Source: Haematobia irritans
Lineage: Eukaryota > Arthropoda > Insecta > Diptera > Muscidae
Assembly: GCF_050003625.1 (NCBI RefSeq)
Contig: NC_134400.1
Location: 197,855,918-197,919,917 of the forward strand
Reading direction: 5' to 3'
DNA: 64,000 nt
This document shows positions 22,668 through 34,226 of the stretch, piece by piece. The translations under genes were made by a program, and so were the position numbers. Position 1 is the first letter of the stretch, and each line of letters opens with the position of its first letter. The notes beneath the pieces were generated by a model. It saw only the letters and a list, made by a program, of their open reading frames with translations. It did no database searches and was not told the DNA's origin.

Positions 22668-22692
22668 TTATTATCTTCACATTTGTATTTTT
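22668..22692 (+). repeat. 25-bp direct repeat flanking family A copy A3 (right)
   Basis: Exact partner of 18141-18165, followed by a longer T run and then unassigned sequence. Confidence 0.75.
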
Positions 22693-23785
22693 TTTTTTTT
22701 TTTGAAATCAAGTCAGATCGATTAATCGAACATTTATATTGAATAAAATCGATTTTTAAGGAAATAAGCAGATAATTTATTCATAAGTACAAAGTCGCGT
22801 CGAAGAAAGTTGGCCCTGTGAAAATGGGCTCCGGGAAAATAAATCCCAAAAATCTAATGAAACAGAAACCCAAATATGGGACGACTCTTCATAATGAATA
22901 TACGTCCCATGATAATGACCCCCAACATATTGTACCCGAAACATTTTGTCGACTTCAAAAGTCGACTTTTTTTGTTATTAGTACAATCCCTAATTTCGAT
23001 GTCGATTGGATTTCTGTTGCTACCTCTTAGTGTGGGGAGATGATGTTAGGACGACAGGAGGCAATCCTTAATCAGTGTGGCACGTTTTGTTTAACGAGTT
23101 GCCAAATTATTTTCCAGACATTTTCTGATGTTGTCCAATTCTAGGTAGACCTTGTATTAGTGGTAGCTCTTTGGTGATGGCTGGTCTAATGTTTGCCAAT
23201 TTTTTTTTTGGTTTGATGGGGGGGGGGGGTGTCTTGCAGGAACAGCACCTATGAAAATCCCTATGTTTTTGTTTTGAGTTGGTCTGCTTGTTTTTTGTCA
23301 ATGACATTTGATTGAGCTGAGGAGCTTACATTTTAATGATAAACTCGTTCAAAAAGCTGTTAATGTTGTTTATTTTGAGGGGAGGCTTTTCCTCAAAATA
23401 AGTGTGTTGCAAGCAAACATACTTTGCCATTTGTCATGAAATGGAATCGGAATCGAGACTTTAGTTTTCCATACAATTCACATTCGACTTTTATGTGTTT
23501 TGTCCAAAATATTGGTTTGGTTTTCTTGAAAGCCTGTAATGCCAGGCTTTCCACCGAAGGGTTGATATTTGGATAAGGATCTGACTTGTGTAAAGGTCAC
23601 ACGATTTGGCCAAAATGATATCTCACAACCCACAATTGACCACCTATCATGGCACAACTATGTAGCAAAAATGCATCAAATTGTCCTGTACGTATTTATA
23701 TATACGTATTTATCGCCCAATTAATCATAAATGCAGTTTTGTCACATTGCATAAATATGGCTTTAGGTTCAATCATTTTCATATT
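22693..23785. other. Unassigned stretch
   Basis: No mobile-element end, RNA gene or credible coding frame. It includes a GTCGACTT word cluster near 22945-22970, a G run near 23219-23230 and a T run before it. The frames at 22818-23030 and 23107-23307 have no recognisable motif. Confidence 0.55.
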
Positions 23786-26467
23786 TTTATACCCTCCACC
23801 ATAGGATGGAGGGTATATTAACTTTGTCATTCCGTTTGTAACACATCGAAATATTGCTCTAAGACCCCATAAAGTCTATATATTGTGGTTCGTGGTGAGA
23901 TTCTGAGTCAATCTAAGCAACCATGCAAACTTTGGTTCATATCGGTCCATAATTACATATAGCTCCCATATAAACCGATCCCCAGATTTGACCTCCGGAG
24001 CCTCATGTCTGAGCAAAATTCATCCGATCCAGTTGAAATTTGGTACATGGTGTTAGTATATGATCTCTAACAACCATGCAACAATTGGTCCAAATCGGGC
24101 CACAATTATATATAGCACCCATATAAACCGATCCCCAGATTTGGCTTGCGGAGCCTCTAAGAGAAGCAAATTTCATCCGATCCGGTTGAAATTTGGTAAG
24201 TGGTGTTAGTATATGGTATCTAACAATCATGCAAACTTTGGTCCACATCGGTCTATAATTATATATAGCTCCCATATAAACCGATTCTCCGATTTGACCT
24301 CCGGAGCCTCATATCTGAGCAAAATTCTTCCCATTCGGTTGATATTTGGTACGTGTTGTTAGTATATGGTCTCAACAACCATGCCAAAATTGGTCCATAT
24401 CGGTCCATAATTAAATGCAGCCCCCATATAAACCGATCCCCAGATTTGGCTTGCGGAGCCCCTTGGAAGAGCAAAATTCATCCGATTCGGTTGAAATTTG
24501 GTACGTGGTGTTAGTATATGGTCTCTAACAACCATGCAACAATTGGTCCAAATCGGGCCACAATTATATATAGCACCCATATAAACCGATTCTCAGATTT
24601 GACTTCCGGAGCCTCATATCTGAGCAAATTTCATCCGATCCGGTTGAAATTTGGTACGTGGTGTTAGTATATGGTCTCTAACAACCATGCAAACTATGGT
24701 TCATATCGGTCCATAATTACATATAGCTCCCATATAAATCGATCCCCAGATTTGACCTCCGGAGCCTCATGTCTGAGCAAAATTCTTCCCATTCGGTTGA
24801 TATTTGGTACGTGGTGTTAGTATATGGTCTCCGACAACCATGCAACAATTGGTTTAAATAGGTCCATAATTATATATAGCCCCCATATAAACCGATCGCC
24901 AGATTTGACCTCCGGAGCCTCATGTCTGAGCAAAATTCATCCGATCCGGCTGAAATTTGGTACGTGGTGTTAGTATATGGTCTCTGACAACTATGCAAAA
25001 ATTGGTCCACATCGGTCAATAATTATATATAGCACTCAGATAAACCGATCCCCAGATTTGACCTCCGGAGCCCTTGGATGAGCAAAATTCATCCTATCCG
25101 GTTGAAATTTGGTAAGTGGTGTTAGTATATGGTCACTAACAACCATGCCAAAATCCGGCTGAAATTTGGTACATGGTGTTAGTATATGGTCTCTGACAAC
25201 CATACAACAATTGGTCCAAATAGGTCCATAATTATATATAGCCCCCATATAAACCGATCGCCAGATTTGACCTCAGGAGCCTCATGTCTGAGCAAAATTC
25301 ATCCGATCCGGCTGAAATTTGGTACGTGGTGTTAGTATATGGTCTCTGACAACTATGCAAAAATTGGTCCACATCGGTCAATAATTATATATAGCACTCA
25401 GATAAACCGATCCCCAGATTTGACCTCCGGAGCCCTTGGATGAGCAAAAATCACCCAATCCGGTTGAAATTTGGTACGTGGTGTTAGTATATGGTCTCTA
25501 ACAACCATGCAAACTGTGGTTCACATCGGCCCATAATTATATATAGCCCCCATATAAACCGATTACCAGATTTGACCTCCGGAGCCTCTTGGAAGACCAA
25601 AATTCATCTGATTCAGTTGAAATTTGGTACGTGGTGTTAATATATGGCCTCAAACTCCCATGTAAAAATTGGTCGGTATCGGTCCCTAATTATATATAGG
25701 CCCCATATAAACCGATCCTCAGATTTGACCTCCAGAGCCCCTTGGAAGAACAAAATTCTTCCCATTCGGTTGAAATTTGGTACGTGATGTTAGTATATGG
25801 TATTCAACAATATGCAGGGATTGGTTCCTATTAGCCCATAATTGTATATAGCTCCCATATAAGCCGATCCCCAGATTTGACCTCCGGTGCCTTTTGGAAA
25901 AGCAAAATTCATCCGATCTGCTTGAAATTTGGTACGTGGTGATCGTATATGATATTTAACAACCATGCCAAAAGTGGTCCATATCAGTCCATAATCATAT
26001 ATAGGCCCATATAAACCGATCCCGAGATTTGGTTTTGCAGCCTCTTGGAGGAGCAAATTTCATCCGAGTGAGTTGAAATTTGGTACATTGTGCTAGTATA
26101 TGGGCGTTAACAATCATGCCTAACTAGGTCCACATCGGTCTATAGTTATACACGCAAAAAAATAATTCTGTCCTCCCAAACGAAATTTTAGACAAACAAA
26201 GTTCGTTTATCATTTGCTTTTCGTTGAAAGGAAGTGTATTTGGAAGAAAAGTATATACTTTTTTTTGATAAACGTTTATTCTTTTCCAGGATGTAAAAAC
26301 AATTTCATAAAGACTACTTCAAAAAAACTTTTTTCTAGCTAATTGCATTTTCCCTCACATCTTTCTCACTTCCACGAAGTTTTTTAGTTATTAGCACCTA
26401 TTTCTGTAATACAAACAATGTAGAAGAAATTATACGATTTTATATGATTTTAATTTTTTTTACCTTT

Positions 26468-26539
26468 CGCCTGGACGGAGAATCGAACCGCGGACCATGC
26501 AATTTGTAAGCCAACACACTATCCACTGAGCTATGTAGC
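26468..26539 (-). pseudogene. tRNA-like sequence type 2
   Basis: On the minus strand it has TAGCTCAGTGG (A box) and GGTTCGATTCT (B box) in a 72-nt frame, the same length as 7780-7851. The T-arm can pair at four of five positions, but acceptor pairing is poor. Box spacing fits an internal RNA polymerase III promoter. Confidence 0.65.
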
Positions 26540-26646
26540 CGTTATTGTCATCAATAGACATATAAGTTATATTTATACAGCATAGCTTGCGGCGCCCACG
26601 AGCCGATTAAACAAAGTTTATTTGACAGAAAAATACATTTAGTTGG

Positions 26647-26717
26647 GCACCGTGGAGCAGTGGCTGCTACGCCCGACTTGCATGCCAAGGGACGTGGGTT
26701 CGATCCCTGCTTCGACC
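26647..26717 (+). pseudogene. tRNA-like sequence type 1
   Basis: It contains GAGCAGTGGCTGCTAC and an intact B box, GGGTTCGATCC at 26696-26706, followed by CTGCTTCGACC. It is homologous to the decayed copy at 7593-7663. It points away from the type 2 sequence, 108 bp distant. Confidence 0.62.
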
Positions 26718-27411
26718 AAACTTTTTTTTTTTACATATATTCCAGATATGGTCGGAAGATTCCGAAAAAATGTTCAACATTACATTTTACTATATTAAAT
26801 TTTTACTATGAACTGTAAAATGTGTCTTATTAAAGACCTAGACCCAGAAAAGAACATTGTTTGATATAAACGGAACGGACTGTGTTGTTGGTTCAAAAAT
26901 AACTTTTTTTATTGAAAAAATAAAAATTTTGTAACAAACGAATTGTTTTGGTGATAAAAGTGTATACCTTTCGAAGCAATTAAAAAACTCTAACAAAAGA
27001 AAAAAGTTTTCGGTACACGTTTTTCAAACGTTTTTTTTTCTTTGCGTGTATATAGCCCTCAGATAAATCGATTTCCAATCACACAAAAATTGGTCCATAT
27101 CAAGTTCATACTTGTATATAGCCCCCATATAAGCGACCCCCATATTTTAATTCTGGCTCTCTACGTACCGCGCAAAAAGTCCATATCGATTCGTAATTAT
27201 ATGTAGACTTAACTATACTTAACTTTTTTGTCTAATATATACCATGTATGGACTAACTCACAATTTAGAAAACGACGTTAAGAAGTTTTAAGATACCACA
27301 ACCCAAGTAATTCGATTGTGGATGACAGTCTTTCGTAGAAGTTTCTACGCAATCCATGGTGGAGGGTACATACGATTCGGTCTGGCCGAACTTACGGCCG
27401 TATATACTTGT

Positions 27412-27598
27412 TTTGTTTAATATAAGTATGGACTAACTTACAATTGTAAAGACGGTGTTAAGAAGTTTTAAGATACCTTGCCATCGGCAAGTGTTACCGC
27501 AACCCAAGTAATTCGATTTAGTACAAGTTTCTATGCAATCCATGGTGGAGGGTACATAAGATTCGTTCTGGCCGAACTTACGGCCTTATATACTTGTT
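27412..27598 (-). mobile_element. Extra family A 5'-end fragment
   Basis: A second, separate copy of the family A 5' end in reverse: AAGATACCTTGCCATCGGCAAG, CAATCCATGGTGGAGGGTA, CTTACGGCCTTATATACTTG. It sits directly against A4, making a tandem pair of 5' ends. Confidence 0.8.
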
Positions 27599-28082
27599 CA
27601 TTTTAAAGTTGTTTTTGTTTTTTTTTTTTTGTAAAATTTTCTTTAAAACATCATCAAAAAGTAACATTATGCTTGTGCAAAATGTTCGGGGTAATCATAT
27701 TCCTTCTCTCTGAGTATATGACCAAATAATTGTATTTTTTGGTCTATTTGTTTATGCCAAAAATAAAAATTTTTATGCCAAAGACAAAACCTCAAACATT
27801 TTCTATTTCATTGCATACATAACGCTTGTCGTTTTCCAAATGTGGATAATGATGGTTTGTTTGAGTGTTGGATTCATTCACAATTTCCAAATGACGTCCA
27901 TTTGGAATATTCCTAGGCTATGTTTGATTATTCTTTTTTGGCAATTGTTTTTTTTTTCTTCTTTTTCTGCTGCTTATACTCAACGCCAAATTGAAATGTG
28001 GATAAAAGACCAAGTTGAGTGTTAACACAACACGATTATCGTGAGAATGATTACTTTTGTGTTAAAAACAAAAACGGATTCT
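27599..28082. other. Unassigned stretch
   Basis: T-rich runs and no element end. The 61-codon frame at 27840-28025 has no supporting motif. Confidence 0.5.
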
Positions 28083-28177
28083 ACAAACAAAGTGAAACAA
28101 AACATCTCACATACGAGGACACAAGAGAAATTCACTAAATAACAAATGAAGTACAAAAGTCTTGGCAAAAAAAAAAA
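28083..28177 (+). repeat. Direct repeat of 31149-31240
   Basis: Nearly identical to 31149-31240 (ACAAACAAAGTGAAACAAAAC.. to TCTTGGCAAAA). Both copies precede a family C start, and the second also abuts the right end of the mariner-type element at 30213-31146. It marks the extent of the family C duplication. Confidence 0.85.
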
Positions 28178-29580
28178 AACATGTAAGAAAGTCTAAAGTC
28201 GGCTGGGGCCGACTATATTATACCCTGCACTAATTTGTAGATCTAAATTTTCGATACCATATCACATCGGTTAAATGTGTTGGGGGCTATATATAAAGGT
28301 TCGTCCCAAATACATACATTTACATATCACTCGATCTGGACAGAATTTGATGGACTTCTACAAAATCTATAGACTCAAAATTTAAGTCGGCTAATGCACT
28401 AGGGTGGAACACAATGTTAGTAATGTTCCACAGGTGGCACAAGGTATAAATGTGGGAAACATTTAAATCTGAAACAATTTTAAGGAAACTTCTCAAAAGT
28501 TTATTTATGATTAATCGCTCGATATATGTATATATATGTATTAGAAGTCTAGGAAAATTAGAGTCATTTTTACAACTTTTCGACTAAGCAGTGGCGATTT
28601 TACAAGGAAAATGTTGGTATTTTGACCATTTTTGTCGAAATCAGAAAAACATATATATGGGAGCTATATCTAAATCTGAACCGATTTCAATCAAATTTGA
28701 CACACATGACTATATTACTAATTGTTCTCCTAGTGCAAAATTTCGACCAAATTGGGCCAAAACTCTGGCTTCTGGGGCCATATAAGTCCATATCGGGCGA
28801 ACGATATATGGGAGCTATATCTAAATCTGAACCGATTTCAATCAAATTTAGCACACATGACTATACTACCAATTGTACTCCTTGTGCAAAATTTCAAGCT
28901 AATCGGGATAAAACTCTGGCTTCTGCGGCTATATAAGTGCATATCGGGAGAAAGATTTATATGGGAGCTATATCTAAATCTGAACCGATTTCAACCAAAT
29001 TTGGCACGCATAGCTGCAATGCTAATTCTACTCTCTGTGCAAAATTTCAAACAAATTCGGCCAAAAATCTGGCTTCTGGGGCCATATAAGTCCATATCGG
29101 GCGAAAGATATATATGGGAGCTATATCTAAATCTGAACCGATTTCAATCAAATTTTGCACACTTGACTATACGACTAAGTGTTATGTTTGTACAAAATTT
29201 CAAGCAAATCGGTATAAAACTCTGGCTGCTGGGTCCATATTAGTGCATATCGGGCGAAAGATATATATGGGAGCTATATCTAAATCTGAACCGATTTCTT
29301 CCAAAATCAATAGGGTTCTATTCTGACCCAAATTAGGAACATGTGCCAAATTTGAAGGCGATTGGACTTAAATTGCGACCTAGACTTTGATCACAAAAAT
29401 GTGTTCACAGACAGACGGACGGACGGACGGACGGACAGACGGACATGGTTATATCGACTCAGCAACCCACCCTGAGCATTATTGCCAAAGACACCATGTG
29501 TCTATCTCGTCTCCTTCTGGGTGTTACAAACATATGCACTAACTTATAATACCCTGTTCCACAGTGTGGCGCAGGGTATA
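28178..29580 (+). mobile_element. Family C element (C1)
   Basis: The start reads AAGTCTAAAGTCGGCTGGGG, then CCGACTATATTATACCCTGCAC. Internal units begin (GAGCTATATCTAAATCTGAAC) at 28661, 28812, 28965, 29118 and 29271, with spacings of 151, 153, 153 and 153 bp. The tail has CAGACAGACGGACGGACGG, ATCGACTCAGCAACCCACCC and the closing hairpin ACCCTGTTCCACAGTGTGG followed by CGCAGGGTATAA. Open frames at 28591-29326 are translations of the 51-codon unit. Confidence 0.85.
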
Positions 29581-30186
29581 AAAATTGTCAAAATTGTATT
29601 TCTACCAAAAATTTTGTCAAAATTTGATTTTTATAGAACATTTTCTTGATTAATTTTATAAAAAATTTTGTCAAACATTAATTTCTATAGAATTTTTTTT
29701 TTAAAATTGTATTGTTATAAAACAAATTTTGTCAAAATTTTATTTCTACAGAACATTTTGTTAAAATTTTATTTTTATAAAAAAAATTTTGTCAAAATGT
29801 TATTTCTATAGAACATTTTGTTAAAATTTTATTTTTATAAAAAAAATTTTGTCAACATTTTATTTCTATAGAACATTTTGTTAAAATTTTATTTCTATAG
29901 AAAATTTTGTCAAAATTTTATTTCTATAGAAAATTTTGTCAACATTTTATCTCTATTGAAAATTTTCTTAAAATTTTATTTATATAAAACGAATTTCTTT
30001 TTATAGGAAATTTTGTCAAAATTTTATTTCTATCGAAAATTTTGTCAAAATTGTATCTCTATTGACAATTTACTTAAAATTTTATTTATATAAAACGAAT
30101 TTATTTTTATAGAAAATTTTGTCAAAATTTTATTTCTATAGAAAATTTTCTTAAAACTTTATTTATATACAACGAATTTTGTTGTT
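29581..30186 (+). repeat. 29-bp minisatellite array attached to C1
   Basis: About 20 units in plus orientation with many ATAAAACGAATTT variants. Its reverse complement forms the array at 33690-34225, with matching private variants. Confidence 0.92.
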
Positions 30187-30212
30187 TATACCGATTTGCT
30201 TGAAATTTTGTA

Positions 30213-31146
30213 AAGGGTGATTTGTTAAGAGCTTGATAACTTTTTTTAAAAAAAAAAACGCATAAAATTTGCAAAATCTCATCGGTTCTTTATTTGAAAC
30301 GTTAGATTGGTCCATGACATTTACTTTTTGAAGATAATTTCATTTAAATGTTGACCGCGGCTGCGTCTTAGGTGGTCCATTCGGAAAGTCCAATTTTGGG
30401 CAACTTTTTCGAGCATTTCGGCCGGAATAGCCCGAATTTCTTCGGAAATGTTGTCTTCCAAAGCTGGAATAGTTGCTGGCTTATTTCTGTAGACTTTAGA
30501 CTTGACGTAGCCCCACAAAAAATAGTCTAAAGGCGTCAAATCGCATGATCTTGGTGGCCAACTTACCGGTCCATTTCTTGAGATGAATTGTTCTCCGAAG
30601 TTTTCCCTCAAAATGGCCATAGAATCGCGAGCTGTGTGGCATGTAGCGCCATCTTGTTGAAACCACATGTCAACCAAGTTCAGTTCTTCCATTTTTGGCA
30701 ACAAAAAGTTTGTTAGCATCGAACGATAGCGATCGCCATTCACCGTAACGTTGCGTCCAACAGCATCTTTGAAAAAATACGGTCCAATGATTCCACCAGC
30801 GTACAAACCACACCAAACAGTGCATTTTTCGGGATGCATGGGCAGTTCTTGAACGGCTTCTGGTTGCTCTTCACTCCAAATGCGGCAATTTTGCTTATTT
30901 ACGTAGCCATTCAACCAGAAATGAGCCTCATCGCTGAACAAAATTTGTCGATAAAAAAGCGGATTTTCTGCCAACTTTTCTAGGGCCCATTCACTGAAAA
31001 TTCGACGTTGTGGCAGATCGTAAGTCTATTCATGATGAAATGTCAAAGCATACTGAGCATCTTTCTCTTTGACACCATGTCTGAAATCCCACATGATCTG
31101 TCAAATACTAATGCATGAAAATCCTAACCTCAAAAGAATCACCCTT
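30213..31146 (-). mobile_element. Deleted IS630-Tc1-mariner element, copy 1
   Basis: 934 bp, with ends AAGGGTGATTTG and, on the other strand, AAGGGTGATTCTT, giving a 10-bp inverted repeat. TA flanks both ends (30211-30212, 31147-31148). The outside flanks do not rejoin into one ancestral sequence: the left is an inverted family C scrap and the right is the 28083-type repeat. The copy therefore lies at a rearrangement junction. Confidence 0.9.
30321..31033 (-). pseudogene. Mariner-type transposase, N-terminally deleted and frameshifted
   Basis: It encodes the same 217 C-terminal residues as 32833-33546, including FSDEAHFW, WFQQDGATCH and SCDLTPLDYFLWG, which carry three catalytic-type aspartates. 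The ATG at 31033 begins MNRL, but the deletion junction just after it (CTTACGATCTGCC) leaves the ATG out of frame with the catalytic domain. In the domain's own frame a TAG lies a few codons upstream and no ATG is available. Intact relatives of this family are about 340 residues long with an N-terminal helix-turn-helix region, which is gone here. The product could not bind the ends, and translation from a normal start is blocked. Confidence 0.88.
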
Positions 31147-32719
31147 TACAAACAAAGTGAAACAAAACATCTCACATACGAGGACACAAGAGAAATTCAC
31201 TAAATAACAAATGAAGTACAAAAGTCTTGGCAAAAGAAAAAAAAACATGTAAGAAAGTCTAAAGTCGGGTGGGGCCGACTATATTATACCCTGCACTAAT
31301 TTGTAGATCTAAATTTTCGATACCATATCACATCGGTCAAATGTGTTGGGGGCTATATATAAAGGTTCGTCCCAAATACATACATTTACATATCACTCGA
31401 TCTGGACAGAATTTGATGGACTTCTACAAAATCTATAGACTCAAAATTTAAGTCGGCTAATGCACTAGGGTGGAACACAATGTTAGTAATGTTCCACAGG
31501 TGGCGCAAGGTATAAATGTGGGAAACATTTAAATCTGAAGCAATTTTAAGGAAACTTCGCAAAAGTTTATTTATGATTAATCGCTCGATATATGTATATA
31601 TATGTATTAGAAGTCTAGGAAAATTAAAGTCATTTTTCCAACTTTTCGACTAAGCAGTGGCGATTTTACAAGGCAAATGTTGGTATTTTGACCATTTTTG
31701 TCGAAATCAGAAAAACATATATATGGGAGCTATATCTAAATCTGAACCGATTGCAACCAAATTTGGCACGCATAGCGACAATGCTAATTCTATTCCCTGT
31801 GCATAATTTTAACTAAATCGGAGCAAAACATTGGCCTCTGTGGTCATATGAGTGTAAATCGGCCGAAAGCTATATATGGGAGATATATCTAAATCTGAAC
31901 CGATTTGAACCAAATTTGGCACGCATAGCTACAATGCTAATTCTACTCCCTGTGCAAAATTTCAATTAAATCGGAGTAGAAGATTGGTCACTGTGGTCAT
32001 ATGAGTGTAAATCGGGCGAAAGCTATATATGGGAGATATATCTAAATCTTAACCGATTGCAACCAAATTTGGCACGCATAGCGACAATGCTAATTCTACT
32101 CCCTATGCATAATTTCAACTAAATCGGAGCAAAAAATTGGCCTCGGTGGTCATATGGGTGTACATCGGGCGAACGATATATATGGGAGCTATATCTAAAT
32201 CTGAACCGATTTCAATCAAATTTTGCACACTTAACTGCACTACTAATTGTACTCCCTGTGCAAAATTTCAACCAAATTGGCCCAAAACTCTGGCTATTAG
32301 AACCATATTAGTCCATATCGAGCGAAAGATATATATGTTAGCTATATCTAAATCTGAACCGATTTCAATCAAATTTTGCACACTTAACTGCACTACTAAT
32401 TGTACTCCCTCTGCAAAATTTCAACCAAATTGGGCCAAAACTCTGGCTTTTAGGACCATATCAGTCCATATCGAGCGAAAGATATATATGGTAGCTATAT
32501 CTAAATCTGAACCGATTTCAATCAAAATTTGCACACTTGCCTATACTACTAATTGTACTCCTAGTGCAAAATTTCATCCAAATTCGGTAAAAAATCTGGC
32601 TTCTGGGGCCATATAAGTCCATATCGGGCGAAAAATATATATGGGAGCTATATCTAAATCTGAATCAATTTCAATCAAATTTTGCACACTTTACTATACG
32701 ACTAAGTGTTATGTTTGTA

Positions 32720-33654
32720 AAGGGTGATTCTTTTGAGGTTAGGATTTTCATGCATTAGTATTTGACAGATCACGTGGGATTTCAGACATGGTGTCAAAGA
32801 GAAAGATGCTCAGTATGCTTTGACATTTCATCATGAATAGACTTACTAACGAGCCACAACGTCGAATTTTCAGTGAATGGGCCCTAGAAAAGTTGGCAGA
32901 AAATCCGCTTTTTTATCGACAAATTTTGTTCAGCGATGAGGCTCATTTCTGGTTGAATGGCTACGTAAATAAGCAAAATTGCCGCATTTGGAGTGAAGAG
33001 CAACCAGAAGCCGTTCAAGAACTGCCCATGCATCCCGAAAAATGCACTGTTTGGTGTGGTTTGTACGCTGGTGGAATCATTGGACCGTATTTTTTCAAAG
33101 ATGCTGTTGGACGCAACGTTACGGTGAATGGCGATCGCTATCGTTCGATGCTAACAAACTTTTTGTTGCCAAAAATGGAAGAACTGAACTTGGTTGACAT
33201 GTGGTTTCAACAAGATGGCGCTACATGCCACACAGCTCGCGATTCTATGGCCATTTTGAGGGAAAACTTCGGAGAACAATTCATCTCAAGAAATGGACCG
33301 GTAAGTTGGCCACCAAGATCATGCGATTTGACGCCTTTAGACTATTTTTTGTGGGGCTACGTCAAGTCTAAAGTCTACAGAAATAAGCCAGCAACTATTC
33401 CAGCTTTGGAAGACAACATTTCCGAAGAAATTCGGGCTATTCCGGCCGAAATGCTCGAAAAAGTTGCCCAAAATTGGACTTTCCGAATGGACCACCTAAG
33501 ACGCAGCCGCGGTCAACATTTAAATGAAATTATCTTCAAAAAGTAAATGTCATGGACCAATCTAACGTTTCAAATAAAGAACCGATGAGATTTTGCAAAT
33601 TTTATGCGTTTTTTTTTTTAAAAAAAGTTATCAAGCTCTTAACAAATCACCCTT
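32720..33654 (+). mobile_element. Deleted IS630-Tc1-mariner element, copy 2
   Basis: 935 bp with ends AAGGGTGATTC and, on the other strand, AAGGGTGATTTG, and TA at 32718-32719 and 33655-33656. The empty site GTTATGTTTGTACAAAATTTC is preserved in paralogous units at about 29182-29202 and, in reverse, 34578-34598, so this is a clean insertion into a family C unit. Confidence 0.93.
32833..33546 (+). pseudogene. Mariner-type transposase lacking its DNA-binding domain
   Basis: An intact 237-codon frame from ATG to TAA. Residues 1-7 (MNRLTNE) are the normal N-terminus and are joined directly to PQRRIFSEWALEKL near the start of the catalytic domain. Catalytic-type aspartates are D35 (FSDEAHF), D128 (QQDGATCH) and D165 (SCDLTPLDYFLWG), with 36 residues between the second and third. 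The C-terminus is RMDHLRRSRGQHLNEIIFKK. Intact members of this family have about 340 residues, with the missing ~110 forming helix-turn-helix domains that bind the element ends. The junction keeps the frame, so a catalytic-domain-only protein could in principle be made, but it should not recognise the TIRs. Nothing in the sequence shows it is expressed. Confidence 0.87.
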
Positions 33655-33689
33655 TACAAAATTTCAAGCAAATCGGTATAAACAACAAA

Positions 33690-34225
33690 ATTCGTTGTAT
33701 ATAAATAAAGTTTTAAGAAAATTTTCTATAGAAATAAAATTTTGACAAAATTTTCTATAAAAATAAATTCGTTTTATATAAATAAAATTTTAAGAAAATT
33801 GTCAATAGAGATACAATTTTGACAAAATTTTCGATAGAAATAAAATTTTGACAAAATTTCCTATAAAAAGAAATTCGTTTTATATAAATAAAATTTTAAG
33901 AAAATGTTCAATAGAGATACAATTTTGACAAAATTTTCTATAGAAATAAAATTTTGACAAAATTTTCTATAGAAATAAAATTTTAACAAAATGTTCTATA
34001 GAAATAAAATGTTGACAAAATTTTTTTTATAAAAATAAAATTCTAACAAAATGTTCTGTAGAAATAAAATGTTGACAAAATTTGTTTTATAACAATACAA
34101 TTTTAAAAAAAATTTCTATAGAAATTAAGGTTTGACAAAAATTTTTATAAAATTAATGAAGAAAATGTTCTATAAAAATCAAATTTTGACAAAATTTTTG
34201 GTAGAAATACAATTTTAACAATTTT
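33690..34225 (-). repeat. 29-bp minisatellite array attached to C3
   Basis: About 18 units in minus orientation. It is the mirror image of 29581-30186 within the inverted duplication. Confidence 0.92.
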
Positions 34226-34226
34226 T

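Larger units (their letters stand above)
26151..27048 (+). mobile_element. TIR element with TA target duplication and two tRNA-like sequences
   Basis: The ends read CACGCAAAAAAATAATT and, on the other strand, CACGCAAAGAAAAAAAAAC. TA is duplicated at 26149-26150 and 27049-27050, and removing the element restores GTTATATATAGCC, the normal family A unit sequence. The 898-bp interior has no transposase. The core (about 26330-26730) is homologous in reverse to 7590-7960 of the element at 6373-8161. The terminal inverted repeat plus TA duplication fits the Tc1/mariner-like class; the exact family is unknown. Confidence 0.85.
23787..27411 (-). mobile_element. Family A element, minus strand (A4), lacking a minisatellite
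   Basis: It opens TTATACCCTCCACCATAGGATGG and closes CGGCCGTATATACTTG. The GTCY tail is deleted: after TTCTGAGTCAATCTAAGC the sequence goes directly into a 153-bp unit. Around fifteen diverged units follow. No 29-bp array lies between the units and the 5' end, unlike the other complete copies. It is interrupted at 26151-27048 by a TIR element. Confidence 0.8.
31149..33682 (+). mobile_element. Family C element (C2), interrupted by mariner copy 2
   Basis: Its first ~600 bases repeat 28083-28690 almost exactly. Units follow, with versions of GAACCGATTTCAATCAAATTT and GGCACGCATAGC, up to GTTATGTTTGTA at 32719, where the mariner-type element is inserted. It resumes at 33655 (TACAAAATTTCAAGCAAATC) for about 28 bases before breaking into the inverted minisatellite. 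The frame at 32137-32616 is a unit translation. Confidence 0.82.

Noticed and set aside
28178..29580. Family C as an LTR retrotransposon
   Set aside because: No long terminal direct repeats, primer-binding site, polypurine tract or gag/pol frame; the ends are short inverted hairpins instead.
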